Below, piece after piece: positions 1 through 7,221 of a DNA stretch of 9,596 bases (position 1 is its first letter; every line of letters starts with the position of its first letter). The position numbers were made by a program, and so were the translations under genes. The stretch spans positions 1-9,596 of the forward strand of contig JALUYN010000506.1 in NCBI GenBank assembly GCA_027012915.1, in the 5' to 3' direction. A model generated the notes under the pieces. That model worked only from the letters and a program-made list of their open reading frames with translations, had not been told where the DNA came from and made no database searches. The DNA comes from Cellvibrionaceae bacterium. GTDB lineage: Bacteria > Pseudomonadota > Gammaproteobacteria > Pseudomonadales > Cellvibrionaceae.

Positions 1-970
1 TATAGAGATTGTGCATGTTGCGCGATACCACTTCGCCACCGCAGAAGGCTTTGTACTTTGGCAGGTAGAAGGTCAATTCTGCGGGTGCCTCAGAGCCTGC
101 GGCGTTTTGAAAGAGTATTTCAACGCCGTCTACTATCAGCTTCTGGTCCGTGTGAGTAACGATGATATTGGGTCTCTGGATACCGACCTTGCCCCCCCGA
201 GCCGGTTCTTTACCGAGCCCGGTGCCAACGTGAGCGCGCTGGGATATTGGTAGATTGCGACCGTACATAAACTGCGCGCGTCTTTCCATACCAAACCCGG
301 CATAGATATTTTCGCTGACCGCTTCTTCCATGAATCCTACTGGCGCTATTACTGGAATATCGTCGGACAGTGCTTTATCCATGACCCCCTGGATGCCTCC
401 AAAGTGATCAATATGGCTGTGACTGAAAATAACTGCGGAAACGGGCTTGTCTCCGAGATGCGTGGCGGCAAACTCCATGGCATAGCGAGATGTTTCTTCT
501 GTCGTTAGCGGGTCCATGACTATCCAGCCGGTTTCCCCCTCGATTAGAGTCAGATTTGCCAGATCGAACCCGCGGAGTTGATAGATTCCAGGTACAACCT
601 CGAATAGACCATGGATATTGTTGAGCTTTTCCTGACGCCATAAACTCGGATTAACAGTTGCTGGCGCTTTTCCTGAGATAAATGAGTATGCACTTTGATC
701 CCATATGCGGCGCCCTGAATGATCGGTTATAGACAGCGAGTCGTCACGAGCAATCAACCCCTTACTCGCTTGATCGAAGTCTTCTTTGTTATCCAGAGGT
801 AAGCTTTCTTCGATGGATCGATTGTGCTCAATAGTATGAGACGTCGCGGCGGTGAAGCCATGCTCGTCTCCACTTGGATCAAAGCTCTGATTCGATTTGT
901 CACAGCCCATCAAAAGACAGGCCGATATGATGGGTAGAATTATTGAAGACTTTTTTGATAGTAATTGCAC
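1..970 (-). CDS. SdsA-type alkyl/aryl-sulfatase, metallo-beta-lactamase fold, probable lipoprotein (3' end outside window)
   Basis: Family members hydrolyse sulfate esters of aliphatic alcohols (for example dodecyl sulfate) to alcohol and sulfate with a two-zinc metallo-beta-lactamase centre. The 323 residues present are open from a GTG start to the window edge. Residues 1-23 form a hydrophobic signal ending in L-M-G-C23, a slightly atypical lipobox, so the enzyme is probably lipid-anchored. The metal motif HSHIDH gives H184, H186, D188 and H189. SEAPAE (E294) and the downstream GGE (E313) match the two glutamate zinc ligands of SdsA1, which from memory are also 19 residues apart. The dimerisation region, last histidine ligand and C-terminal SCP2-like domain would lie beyond the edge. 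The GTG start is chosen because an AGGAG box lies 6 bases upstream and the signal peptide follows directly; no later start keeps the signal. The gene diverges from the DUF1254 gene at 1305. The family call is firm; substrate chain length is unknown. Confidence 0.92.
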   Translation of the reverse strand, partial: MQLLSKKSSIILPIISACLLMGCDKSNQSFDPSGDEHGFTAATSHTIEHNRSIEESLPLDNKEDFDQASKGLIARDDSLSITDHSGRRIWDQSAYSFISGKAPATVNPSLWRQEKLNNIHGLFEVVPGIYQLRGFDLANLTLIEGETGWIVMDPLTTEETSRYAMEFAATHLGDKPVSAVIFSHSHIDHFGGIQGVMDKALSDDIPVIAPVGFMEEAVSENIYAGFGMERRAQFMYGRNLPISQRAHVGTGLGKEPARGGKVGIQRPNIIVTHTDQKLIVDGVEILFQNAAGSEAPAELTFYLPKYKAFCGGEVVSRNMHNLY

Positions 971-1023
971 TTTGCTCTCCTGTAACACTAGCTTTGCGGC
1001 GAGAATATATGCAGTGCCGGTCC

Positions 1024-1105
1024 TTGATTGATATTAAACGCAAACTGCGGACAATTTTTTCGAATCTCGATAAGTTTTAAATGGTTGTCGCAATTTATCA
1101 ATCAA
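1024..1105. repeat. 10-bp inverted-repeat pair (TTGATTGATA / TATCAATCAA)
   Basis: TTGATTGATA at 1024-1033 is matched by its exact reverse complement at 1096-1105, centre to centre 72 bp, about seven helical turns. The AT-rich stretch between them includes a T6 run. The pair could be two copies of a regulator site in opposite orientation that allow DNA looping, or a long-range RNA stem in the sulfatase leader. Such short repeats can also occur by chance. Confidence 0.35.
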
Positions 1106-1156
1106 TGGGTGCTGGGCGTCATAGAATGGTGGTGTAATTGTGTCTGAACATGCCGG

Positions 1157-1172
1157 CACCTAAGGTTAGGTG
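1157..1172. promoter_or_regulatory. 16-bp palindrome, candidate operator
   Basis: The sequence CACCTAAGGTTAGGTG has two perfect 7-bp inverted arms (CACCTAA and TTAGGTG) around a GG spacer. Its size and symmetry fit the binding site of a dimeric repressor such as a TetR- or GntR-type protein. It lies 132 bases upstream of the DUF1254 start and 186 bases from the sulfatase start, so it could serve either gene. No regulator gene is in the window, so the assignment is inference. Confidence 0.45.
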
Positions 1173-1304
1173 ATACGAATAATAATCAAGCCAATGCCTC
1201 GAATGCTTCCTGAGCCACACTAGGCTTTACCGTGCTTGTAGGGCTTCCAGTTAAGACCAAAAATCACTAATCCTTATCTTCATAACGAATACGGTTGTTG
1301 TTAT

Positions 1305-2678
1305 ATGTTCTTTAGAAACAAGATCACATTACTCGTTCTAGTTGTTGGTGTTACCACGGCAGGATGGTTGTCATTTTCCCTTGTCAAAAATACTGCTAAT
1401 GCATATTTGTACGGTTATCCACTGGTATTGATGGATCTAACTCGCAGGGCCATGACTTCTCCTGAAAGTGGGTTTCAGGAGAATAGCTTTCAGCACAATC
1501 GTGAGTTCCCGGATCATACGTTTCGCAATGTTGTTCGGCCCAATAACGATACACTCTATAGTGTTGCTTGGTTGGATTTATCCCAAGGGCCGCTGGTGTT
1601 GGATGTGCCAGATACCGCAGGACGTCAATACGTAATTCCGCTGATGGACGCATGGACCAATGTGTTTGCAACAGTAGGTAAAGGCAGTACGGGGACTGAG
1701 GCGGGGAGCTATATGATTGTCGGTCCAGACTGGAAGGGCGATAAGGAAGAATCGCTGCCGGTCATTCAATCTCCAACAAATATGGTCTGGATCATCGGTC
1801 GCATACAAACTAATGGTAAGGCTGATATTCCCAATGTGGCAGCTATTCAGGATCAGATTTACCTGACGCCCTTGGTGAACTGGCTGACGGGAGATCGAAT
1901 AGTTGGTATGAAGCAGGGAGTCGACAAAAGTGCTGGAAAAGTAGATCCCTATGAGCAGTTGTCGAGTATGACTCCGGAAGAATTTTTTACATCGCTATCT
2001 AGTCTAATGGCGAGGCAGTATCCGCTGCAACAGGATGCTGAGATGCTAGATACACTCCGGGGGCTTGGTGTCGAACCCGGAGTGGATATCGATACAGATA
2101 AATGGTCGTTTGTGAAACGCAGGTTAATGGCGTTTGCTGTTAGCAGTGTACAGAGCACAATGGAAAAGCGGATTGAGGAAGGAGGACCTCTGGAGAATGG
2201 CTGGGTTGTGATTCGTCAGAATATTGGCCGCTACGGAGACAACTACGCCATACGAGCGGGTATTGCGATGATTGGTCTTGGAGCTCTGCCTCCGGAGGAG
2301 GCTGCTTATCCAAATACTAAGGTCGATAGTGGAGGCGATTTACTCAATGGATCGCACAGCTATTTATTGCATTTTCCAAAGGGGGAAACCCCACCTGTCG
2401 AAGCCTTTTGGTCTCTCACGATGTACGATGAGCAGGGTTTTCTGATTGATAACCCTCTTGGCCGTTATGCTATTGGTGATCGAGACAGATTAAAATATAA
2501 CGAAGACGGATCATTGGATATCCTAATCCAAAATTCTAAGCCGAAAAACTCAGAAAATTGGTTGCCTGCACCTAAAGGTGATTTTGCAGTCACCATGCGG
2601 TTGTACTTGCCAAAGAGTGAGTTTCTCGATGGTCAGTGGAATCTGCCTCCTATAGAGAAGGTTGAGTATACTAATTGA
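1305..2678 (+). CDS. DUF1254/DUF1214 domain protein, exported (paralogue 1)
   Basis: The 457-residue product has a hydrophobic N-terminal segment (residues about 7-27) that is either a Sec signal peptide or a membrane anchor. DUF1254 follows (about 30-195), with the conserved RPNNDTLYSVAW motif at 78-89 and a GRIQTNG block near 165. A helical linker (about 215-300) leads to DUF1214 (about 345-440), with VEAFWSLTMYD at 365-375, IDNPLGRYAIGDR at 381-393 and NEDGSLDI at 399-406. The biochemical function of this family is not established. It often occurs in one- or two-copy clusters in catabolic regions. ATG 1305 is the only start that keeps the signal segment, although no clear ribosome site precedes it. 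Its last 8 bases overlap the tail of the opposing solute-binding protein gene. The paralogue at 3724 shares all these motifs. Confidence 0.88.
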   Translation: MFFRNKITLLVLVVGVTTAGWLSFSLVKNTANAYLYGYPLVLMDLTRRAMTSPESGFQENSFQHNREFPDHTFRNVVRPNNDTLYSVAWLDLSQGPLVLDVPDTAGRQYVIPLMDAWTNVFATVGKGSTGTEAGSYMIVGPDWKGDKEESLPVIQSPTNMVWIIGRIQTNGKADIPNVAAIQDQIYLTPLVNWLTGDRIVGMKQGVDKSAGKVDPYEQLSSMTPEEFFTSLSSLMARQYPLQQDAEMLDTLRGLGVEPGVDIDTDKWSFVKRRLMAFAVSSVQSTMEKRIEEGGPLENGWVVIRQNIGRYGDNYAIRAGIAMIGLGALPPEEAAYPNTKVDSGGDLLNGSHSYLLHFPKGETPPVEAFWSLTMYDEQGFLIDNPLGRYAIGDRDRLKYNEDGSLDILIQNSKPKNSENWLPAPKGDFAVTMRLYLPKSEFLDGQWNLPPIEKVEYTN

Positions 2679-3519
2679 AGGAAGTGATGCAGTTATAGGG
2701 TTCGTCAGGCTCTCCGGAAAGAAAGAGCCTGACGCCCGAGTCGTATTGATACTTCTTAAAGATCAGTTCCATTTCTGTCGATTGTGCCATTCTGTCGAGC
2801 TCTTGGGCGGTCAACTCACACAGGTTTTGTGCGTTTTCGCCAAGAGTTTTGCCGTTGAACCAAACTGTTATTCTGCTTGTGGCAAATCGTTTCACTTTCC
2901 TGAGTTGGATGTTCATCTTTTGCTGCCAGTAAAGCTCTGTACCTTCAAATAGAGGGATTAGATCAACCCTTCCGGCCTTCAATGCCTTCACTTGATGGTC
3001 ATGTGATCTATACCGATGAATCTCGCCAGAAAAATCAGAGCCCAACTGTAGCAGTGTTCCTTTTGGGCCCAGAAGCTGTGGTAGTCCGGACAGATTCCCT
3101 ATCGAGGCGTGTTTTAAGTCTGGCGTATCCTGTTTTAGAAACTGCCCACCTTCCATTGCATAGAGACTCAGATGAAGAGGGCGAGTATAGGGCAGGTAAA
3201 TAGCCTTTTCTCTTCTCAGATTAAAGAGATTGTGCACGATGGTTATATCGGCTTTTGAGTTGAGCATCAGTTGATGTATTCGTGTGTGTGAAGCAAAGTC
3301 CACATTAATTGCGACTTTGTTTCGGACCGTGATTTCCGAGATAAGGTCCACCAGAATTCCTGAGGGTTTGCCGTCGCGTGCGAATGACATGGGTGGATTC
3401 TCATTTAGGAGAAAAAGCCTTAGAGGTGTGTTCCCAGGAAGTGAGCTATCTAATGGCTGTTCGCCATAAACCGATGCTGATAACGAAAGCAGTAGAAGTA
3501 TCAGCTTAAGAATATTCAT
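2671..3519 (-). CDS. Periplasmic solute-binding protein, family 3 (SBP_bac_3-like), orphan
   Basis: The 282-residue protein begins with a typical Sec signal peptide (MNILK, then a leucine-rich core to about S17, likely cleaved after G19). The mature part looks like a family 3 amino-acid-type binding protein. It has an N-lobe opening (LRLFLLNENPPMSF, 33-46), a GILVDLISEI segment (54-63), an ADITIV strand (90-95), the hinge-side YLPYTRPL (108-115) and a return-lobe QVKALKAGRVDLIPL (176-190). Two cysteines (234 and 277) could form a disulfide near the C-terminus. No permease or ATPase gene adjoins it, so it may be a sensor or scavenging protein rather than part of an ABC importer. It runs against the two DUF1254 genes that flank it. 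The ribosome site before ATG 3519 is weak. Ligand unknown; the family is probable rather than certain because the match is divergent. Confidence 0.78.
   Translation of the reverse strand: MNILKLILLLLSLSASVYGEQPLDSSLPGNTPLRLFLLNENPPMSFARDGKPSGILVDLISEITVRNKVAINVDFASHTRIHQLMLNSKADITIVHNLFNLRREKAIYLPYTRPLHLSLYAMEGGQFLKQDTPDLKHASIGNLSGLPQLLGPKGTLLQLGSDFSGEIHRYRSHDHQVKALKAGRVDLIPLFEGTELYWQQKMNIQLRKVKRFATSRITVWFNGKTLGENAQNLCELTAQELDRMAQSTEMELIFKKYQYDSGVRLFLSGEPDEPYNCITSFN
2703..2734. terminator. Perfect 11-bp stem-loop just after the convergent gene ends
   Basis: CGTCAGGCTCT at 2703-2713 pairs exactly with AGAGCCTGACG at 2724-2734 around a 10-base loop. It begins 25 bases after the stop of the DUF1254 gene and lies inside the last codons of the solute-binding protein gene. 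No T-run follows on either strand, so it is not a standard intrinsic terminator. It could protect the DUF1254 mRNA 3' end or act with Rho. Confidence 0.45.
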
Positions 3520-3723
3520 CTAAGTACACCGGAAGTCGCAATAGCAAGAATATAGAACAGAATGCACGTTGTTTCCATGGCGGTTCTGGAAGTACACGCC
3601 ATCGAATTATCGAGGTTAAAACCCCCAATTTCTAATGCGTCCAAGTGTCGCCATATATCAAGCAATCGTTTGGTAGATCGCGAAAATTCTTACTTGACCA
3701 GATTATAAATACAAGAGCGGTTT
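3520..3723. promoter_or_regulatory. Divergent intergenic region upstream of the DUF1254-DUF1302-DUF1329 operon
   Basis: These 204 bases separate two divergent starts and should hold promoters for both. AAGTACAC occurs twice in direct orientation (3522-3529 and 3590-3597). An AT-rich TATAAAT lies at about 3704-3710, 14 bases before the ATG, which is too close to be a convincing -10 box. The sequence GAGCGG before ATG 3724 is a weak ribosome site. No RNA gene or further ORF is evident. Confidence 0.4.
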
Positions 3724-5223
3724 ATGAAGAGCTGGAAGTCAAAAATTCTATCTGTTGTGGCAGTAGCGTTGGTCATAGGCGCGGTAGTGACGAGTGGCCC
3801 AGTGCGACACCTTCTGGATATGAAATCTCCCTGGCAGGAGAGCTACTCCAGATCGAAAGGCGAGCTGATGGCGGCCTATGGCTTTCCCTATGTATTTAAC
3901 TACTTCCTTCTTCATAGCTGGGGAGTGACCGGCGATTCTATCGAAGACAAAAGAGTTCACTCCACTATAAATCGGTTTCATCATATACGTAATCTTACTA
4001 AAGCCGACTATCGAGATGGTGGTTCACCCAACAACGATACTCTGTACTCCGTTTCATGGGTATACGTTGATCAGGATCCTGTAATTATTTCTGTGCCGAA
4101 AATGGATATTGCTGATCGCTACTGGGCTATCGAGATTGCTGCGTGGAATTCTGACAATTATGCCTATCTTGGTACTCGGACTTCTGGAATGGATGGGGGC
4201 AATTATGCGCTGATTCCTCCGGGCTGGAGTGGTGAACTTCCGCAAGGGGTTAGTATGCTCGCGGAGGTTCCGACAAAGTGGAGCTTCTTGCTAGGACGAA
4301 CTCTGGTGAATAGTGAAGAAGATGTCTTCAATGTTCACCGTATTCAAGATGGATATACCATCACGGCGTTGAGAGAGTGGGGAAAGGATAGTCCTCAGCC
4401 TCCCTATGCTCCGCCGCTGGATGAGTCGTTCAAGCATCTAATTGATAAGTTTGAAGATAAGTCCATTGGCTTTAGAGGCATCATAGAGGAGTGGATTAAG
4501 AAATCGCCGCGTGAGTATCTCGATGTCCTCAATAAATCAGTTGGTATGGGTGGAATCGCATCGACTGAGAAGGATATCTTCAGGCAATTCGAAGAAGTTG
4601 GCTTGGTCATTGATGATATCACCAACGTTCGCGAAGACTTCCTTGATGGCCGAGATAGAGGTATTTCTCTCGGAATTCTCGATGTGGTTCGTGCTCTTGA
4701 CTCCAGCTACTACTCGAAGATGGTTGATGGCTGGCGAGTACTGGACAGTTCGTTTGGTCGCGCAGGTATTCATCAGAAGTTCCTGTTTAGATCATCGGTT
4801 CAGAGTCTCGGGGGAATTGTCGCGAACGATCCTGAAGAGGCTGTCTATTTTGTTCTTCAGGACGATCCGACAAGAGCGGGAATACAGTCCCCCGATGGTG
4901 AAGGTCAGTACAGGCTGCACTTCGAAGCCGGAATGCTGCCCGAGGTTGATGCCTTCTGGTCCCTCAGCGCCTATGACAAAAGTAACAACCTGATAGATAA
5001 CAGGTACAACCGATACTCTCGAGGTGATCGCAATGATCTCGTGTACAACGACGATGGAAGTCTCACGATCTATATCGGCAAAGAGCCTCCTCAAGGGCAC
5101 GTCGAAAACAACTGGCTGCCTGTTGATGATGCTGAATTTTACCTGATTTTTCGCACCTACCTACCCGGTGAATCCATTCTTTCTCAAGCTTGGTCGCCTC
5201 CAGCTCTCATCTCTGGATGGTAA
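3724..5223 (+). CDS. DUF1254/DUF1214 domain protein, exported (paralogue 2)
   Basis: The 499-residue product has a basic start (MKSWKSK) and a hydrophobic segment at about 8-24, a signal peptide or anchor. DUF1254 (about 45-220) carries SPNNDTLYSVSW (101-112), a tryptophan-rich RYWAIEIAAWN stretch (132-142) and GRTLVNSEEDVFNV (191-204). DUF1214 lies near the end, with DAFWSLSAYD from about 409, a GDRNDLVYNDDGSL block and NNWLP. The core motifs match the gene at 1305, but the linker is longer and very acidic or helical, so the two are diverged paralogues rather than a recent duplication. This gene heads a same-strand run: 53 bases separate its stop from the DUF1302 start, and no terminator is seen between them. 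The function is unknown; context suggests envelope handling of a hydrophobic compound. Confidence 0.88.
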   Translation: MKSWKSKILSVVAVALVIGAVVTSGPVRHLLDMKSPWQESYSRSKGELMAAYGFPYVFNYFLLHSWGVTGDSIEDKRVHSTINRFHHIRNLTKADYRDGGSPNNDTLYSVSWVYVDQDPVIISVPKMDIADRYWAIEIAAWNSDNYAYLGTRTSGMDGGNYALIPPGWSGELPQGVSMLAEVPTKWSFLLGRTLVNSEEDVFNVHRIQDGYTITALREWGKDSPQPPYAPPLDESFKHLIDKFEDKSIGFRGIIEEWIKKSPREYLDVLNKSVGMGGIASTEKDIFRQFEEVGLVIDDITNVREDFLDGRDRGISLGILDVVRALDSSYYSKMVDGWRVLDSSFGRAGIHQKFLFRSSVQSLGGIVANDPEEAVYFVLQDDPTRAGIQSPDGEGQYRLHFEAGMLPEVDAFWSLSAYDKSNNLIDNRYNRYSRGDRNDLVYNDDGSLTIYIGKEPPQGHVENNWLPVDDAEFYLIFRTYLPGESILSQAWSPPALISGW

Positions 5224-5264
5224 TCATGGATAACACACAAAAACCAAAAATAAGTATAAGTACT

Positions 5265-5270
5265 AAGGAG
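5265..5270 (+). promoter_or_regulatory. Ribosome binding site fixing the DUF1302 start at 5277
   Basis: AAGGAG lies 6 bases before ATG 5277, and the signal peptide starts exactly there. The same frame stays open back to 5190, with further ATG codons (for example 5226), but those overlap or adjoin the previous gene, lack a ribosome site and would bury the signal peptide. Confidence 0.8.
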
Positions 5271-5276
5271 ACAAAG

Positions 5277-7160
5277 ATGAAGAAGAGAGCGCTTGCAGCA
5301 GCGATATTGGCCGCAGTAGCGGGTCACTCGCACGCATTCAAAATTGATGCTGGCAGTGACTGGTCTGTACGCTGGGACAATTCGTTTAAATACAACCTCA
5401 TGATGCGTCAATCCGGTCAGGACAAAGATGTTTACGAGAGCGGCGGTGGCACTCAGCCGATTACTGGCACGCCGGACCTAAGTTTTGACAAGGGAGAAAT
5501 CGTCAGTAATCGCGTGGATTGGCTATCTGAACTGGATGTCGTATGGGACGACACATTCGGATTTCGTGTCAGTGCTGCGGCTTGGTACGACCATGCCTAC
5601 AGCAATACCATGAATCAGCCAACCAGTGGCCCCTATGATGTGACATTAGGTTGGTCGAATCCTTCAGCTGCCGTAGGAGAGCTATCCGATACCGCCGAAA
5701 AGTACCACTACAAAGGTGGTGAATTGCTCGACGCATTCGTTTTCTGGAATTGGGAAGCAGGAGACGTTACTGGCAACCTGCGCGCTGGCCGACACAGTAT
5801 CTACTGGGGACAGAGCTTACTGCTGACCGGTGCTGTGAACAGCGCTGGTGGCGCTATGAATGCGATCAACTTGAGTAAAGCCATAACGGTTCCCGGCACT
5901 GAAGCCAAAGAACTGTTTATGCCAACAAATAAAATATCCACGGTAATGCAGCTGACCGACAACCTGACAGTCAGCGCCTACTACAGCCTGGAATGGGCAA
6001 ACTATCGCCTGCCAGAAGGCACCACGTACTTCAGTATGGCAGACACCCTAACCGAAGATACTGAGGCCTATCATTTGCGCCCGGGGTTGGCACTGGAAAC
6101 CCTGAATGACGAGCATCCTGATGAAGGTGAGTGGGGCGTTAATTTCTCCTACTACTTTGAAGATCTCGGCTTGGAAGCCAGCCTTTACTATTTGAATTTT
6201 CATTCGAAAACGCAGGATGGTTTAGTAGGGGTCGCGGACAGTCGCGCACTGGGCTTAAGCCCCAACCCGATTCTGGCGTTAGCTGCATTGGACGGCGTCA
6301 ATACGACGCCCACTGCTGCAGCTCCGGCTACAGCCTATATTGGCAATGCCAAGTGGCTCTACAAAGAAGATAACGATTTGTTCGGACTCTCATTGTCGAA
6401 ACGAATTGGCGATATCAGTTTTGGTTTGGATCTCAGCTATCGTAAGGATGTGCCACTACGCCAGGAGTACACGTTAGCGCTTGCGGGGAGAACTCCGGCA
6501 GGGGGATCGCTTGGTTTTGCGTACCCGAATACCGATATCACCGTAAGTGCTATGAGTGAAGCACTATCGGGTGGTGCACTCGCAGGCATGACGGGGGTGA
6601 GTTGGTCCACTGTGTTGGGAAGTCCTGCATTTGGCCTTGGCCCGAGTTTCGACTTTGCAGCTGCCGATGAGGGCAACTATACCGCTCCAACTGGGGATAC
6701 CTTGCATCTTGTGATCAATGCAATGGGAACCTTTGGCAGTAACGGATTCTGGGATGGTGGTAGTTACATCGTCGAAGCGAGCTTTTCCATGCTGGAAGAC
6801 ATTAATTCTGAATACTCCGAGTTTCTCGCTCAGGGGATCGGCAGTGAACTAACCGTTAATAAAGGGCGCGTGGCTTCGCATGTTGCGGCCGTATTTCGGC
6901 CCACCTGGTATCAGGTATTTCCAGGCACAGACATGACTGTTCCCATGACATTGAGTTACGGCATTGATGGCCATTCTCCGATTACCAGCGGTGGGGACGA
7001 AGAAATTGGTTCCTTCTCCATTGGGGCGGAATTCGACATCAAACAGAAATGGTCGCTCAGATTGATGTACAACGCGTTCTTTGGGCCTAAGCCCAATGGT
7101 GTATCTGGTAATTTGAAAGATCGCGACAACATCGCACTGACCATTAAGCGCACATTCTAA
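5277..7160 (+). CDS. DUF1302 family outer-membrane beta-barrel protein
   Basis: The 627-residue product starts with a clear Sec signal peptide (MKKRALAAAI, cleavage likely after GHSHA, residue 20). The mature chain starts with FKIDAGSDWSVRWDNSFKYN, the first strand typical of DUF1302. The rest alternates aromatic and polar residues in repeated beta-strands, with glycine- and asparagine-rich turns, and ends in IALTIKRTF. A terminal phenylalanine is the usual BAM recognition signal of outer-membrane barrels. The length is normal for the family. DUF1302 is almost always followed by DUF1329, as here (61 bases apart). In many degraders of steroids, terpenes, alkanes or esters the pair lies near RND-type exporters; no RND gene is in this window. 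A role as a channel or receptor for a hydrophobic compound is inferred. An alanine- and threonine-rich loop sits near residues 340-360. The start is fixed by AAGGAG at 5265. Confidence 0.93.
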   Translation: MKKRALAAAILAAVAGHSHAFKIDAGSDWSVRWDNSFKYNLMMRQSGQDKDVYESGGGTQPITGTPDLSFDKGEIVSNRVDWLSELDVVWDDTFGFRVSAAAWYDHAYSNTMNQPTSGPYDVTLGWSNPSAAVGELSDTAEKYHYKGGELLDAFVFWNWEAGDVTGNLRAGRHSIYWGQSLLLTGAVNSAGGAMNAINLSKAITVPGTEAKELFMPTNKISTVMQLTDNLTVSAYYSLEWANYRLPEGTTYFSMADTLTEDTEAYHLRPGLALETLNDEHPDEGEWGVNFSYYFEDLGLEASLYYLNFHSKTQDGLVGVADSRALGLSPNPILALAALDGVNTTPTAAAPATAYIGNAKWLYKEDNDLFGLSLSKRIGDISFGLDLSYRKDVPLRQEYTLALAGRTPAGGSLGFAYPNTDITVSAMSEALSGGALAGMTGVSWSTVLGSPAFGLGPSFDFAAADEGNYTAPTGDTLHLVINAMGTFGSNGFWDGGSYIVEASFSMLEDINSEYSEFLAQGIGSELTVNKGRVASHVAAVFRPTWYQVFPGTDMTVPMTLSYGIDGHSPITSGGDEEIGSFSIGAEFDIKQKWSLRLMYNAFFGPKPNGVSGNLKDRDNIALTIKRTF

Positions 7161-7174
7161 GGCGCACATTCTAA
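7148..7174 (+). repeat. Tandem duplication of the DUF1302 gene end, including the stop codon
   Basis: GCGCACATTCTAA at 7148-7160 is repeated exactly at 7162-7174, a 14-base period. The copied segment encodes the last residues (R-T-F) and the TAA stop. Decayed copies may follow at 7177-7189 (GCGTGTATTTCAA) and in the next bases (GTGCACCATGA). The array fills much of the gap before the DUF1329 gene. It is consistent with replication slippage. Confidence 0.75.
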
Positions 7175-7221
7175 AGCGTGTATTTCAAAGTGCACCATGA
7201 GAGATTTTAGGAGAATAAGTA

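Larger units (their letters stand above)
971..1304. promoter_or_regulatory. Divergent intergenic region between sulfatase and DUF1254 gene
   Basis: These 334 bases hold no convincing gene on either strand and must carry the promoters of two genes that point away from each other. They contain a perfect 16-bp palindrome (1157-1172) and a 10-bp inverted-repeat pair (1024-1033 and 1096-1105), listed separately. The sulfatase ribosome site (AGGAG) is at the left edge. Upstream of 1305 I see no good Shine-Dalgarno sequence. A weak promoter-like pair (TTGTAG, 17 bases, AAAAAT) can be drawn before 1305, but the match is too poor to call. Confidence 0.5.

Noticed and set aside
408..641. 77-codon minus-strand frame within the sulfatase
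   Set aside because: It is a shifted frame of the sulfatase gene, whose own frame runs unbroken with zinc motifs.
2662..2952. 96-codon plus-strand open frame at the end of the first DUF1254 gene
   Set aside because: It lies opposite the solute-binding protein gene, which has a signal peptide and family motifs; no independent support.
3687..3710. TTGACC followed by TATAAAT as a promoter before 3724
   Set aside because: The two elements are only a few bases apart, far from the 16-18 base spacing required, so they do not form a sigma-70 promoter together.
4511..4993. 160-codon open frame on the plus strand inside the second DUF1254 gene
   Set aside because: It is out of frame within a well-supported gene, with no family resemblance and unlikely composition.
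5190..5276. Earlier starts for the DUF1302 gene
   Set aside because: They overlap or abut the previous gene, lack a ribosome site, and would place 17-29 residues before a clear signal peptide; AAGGAG points to 5277.
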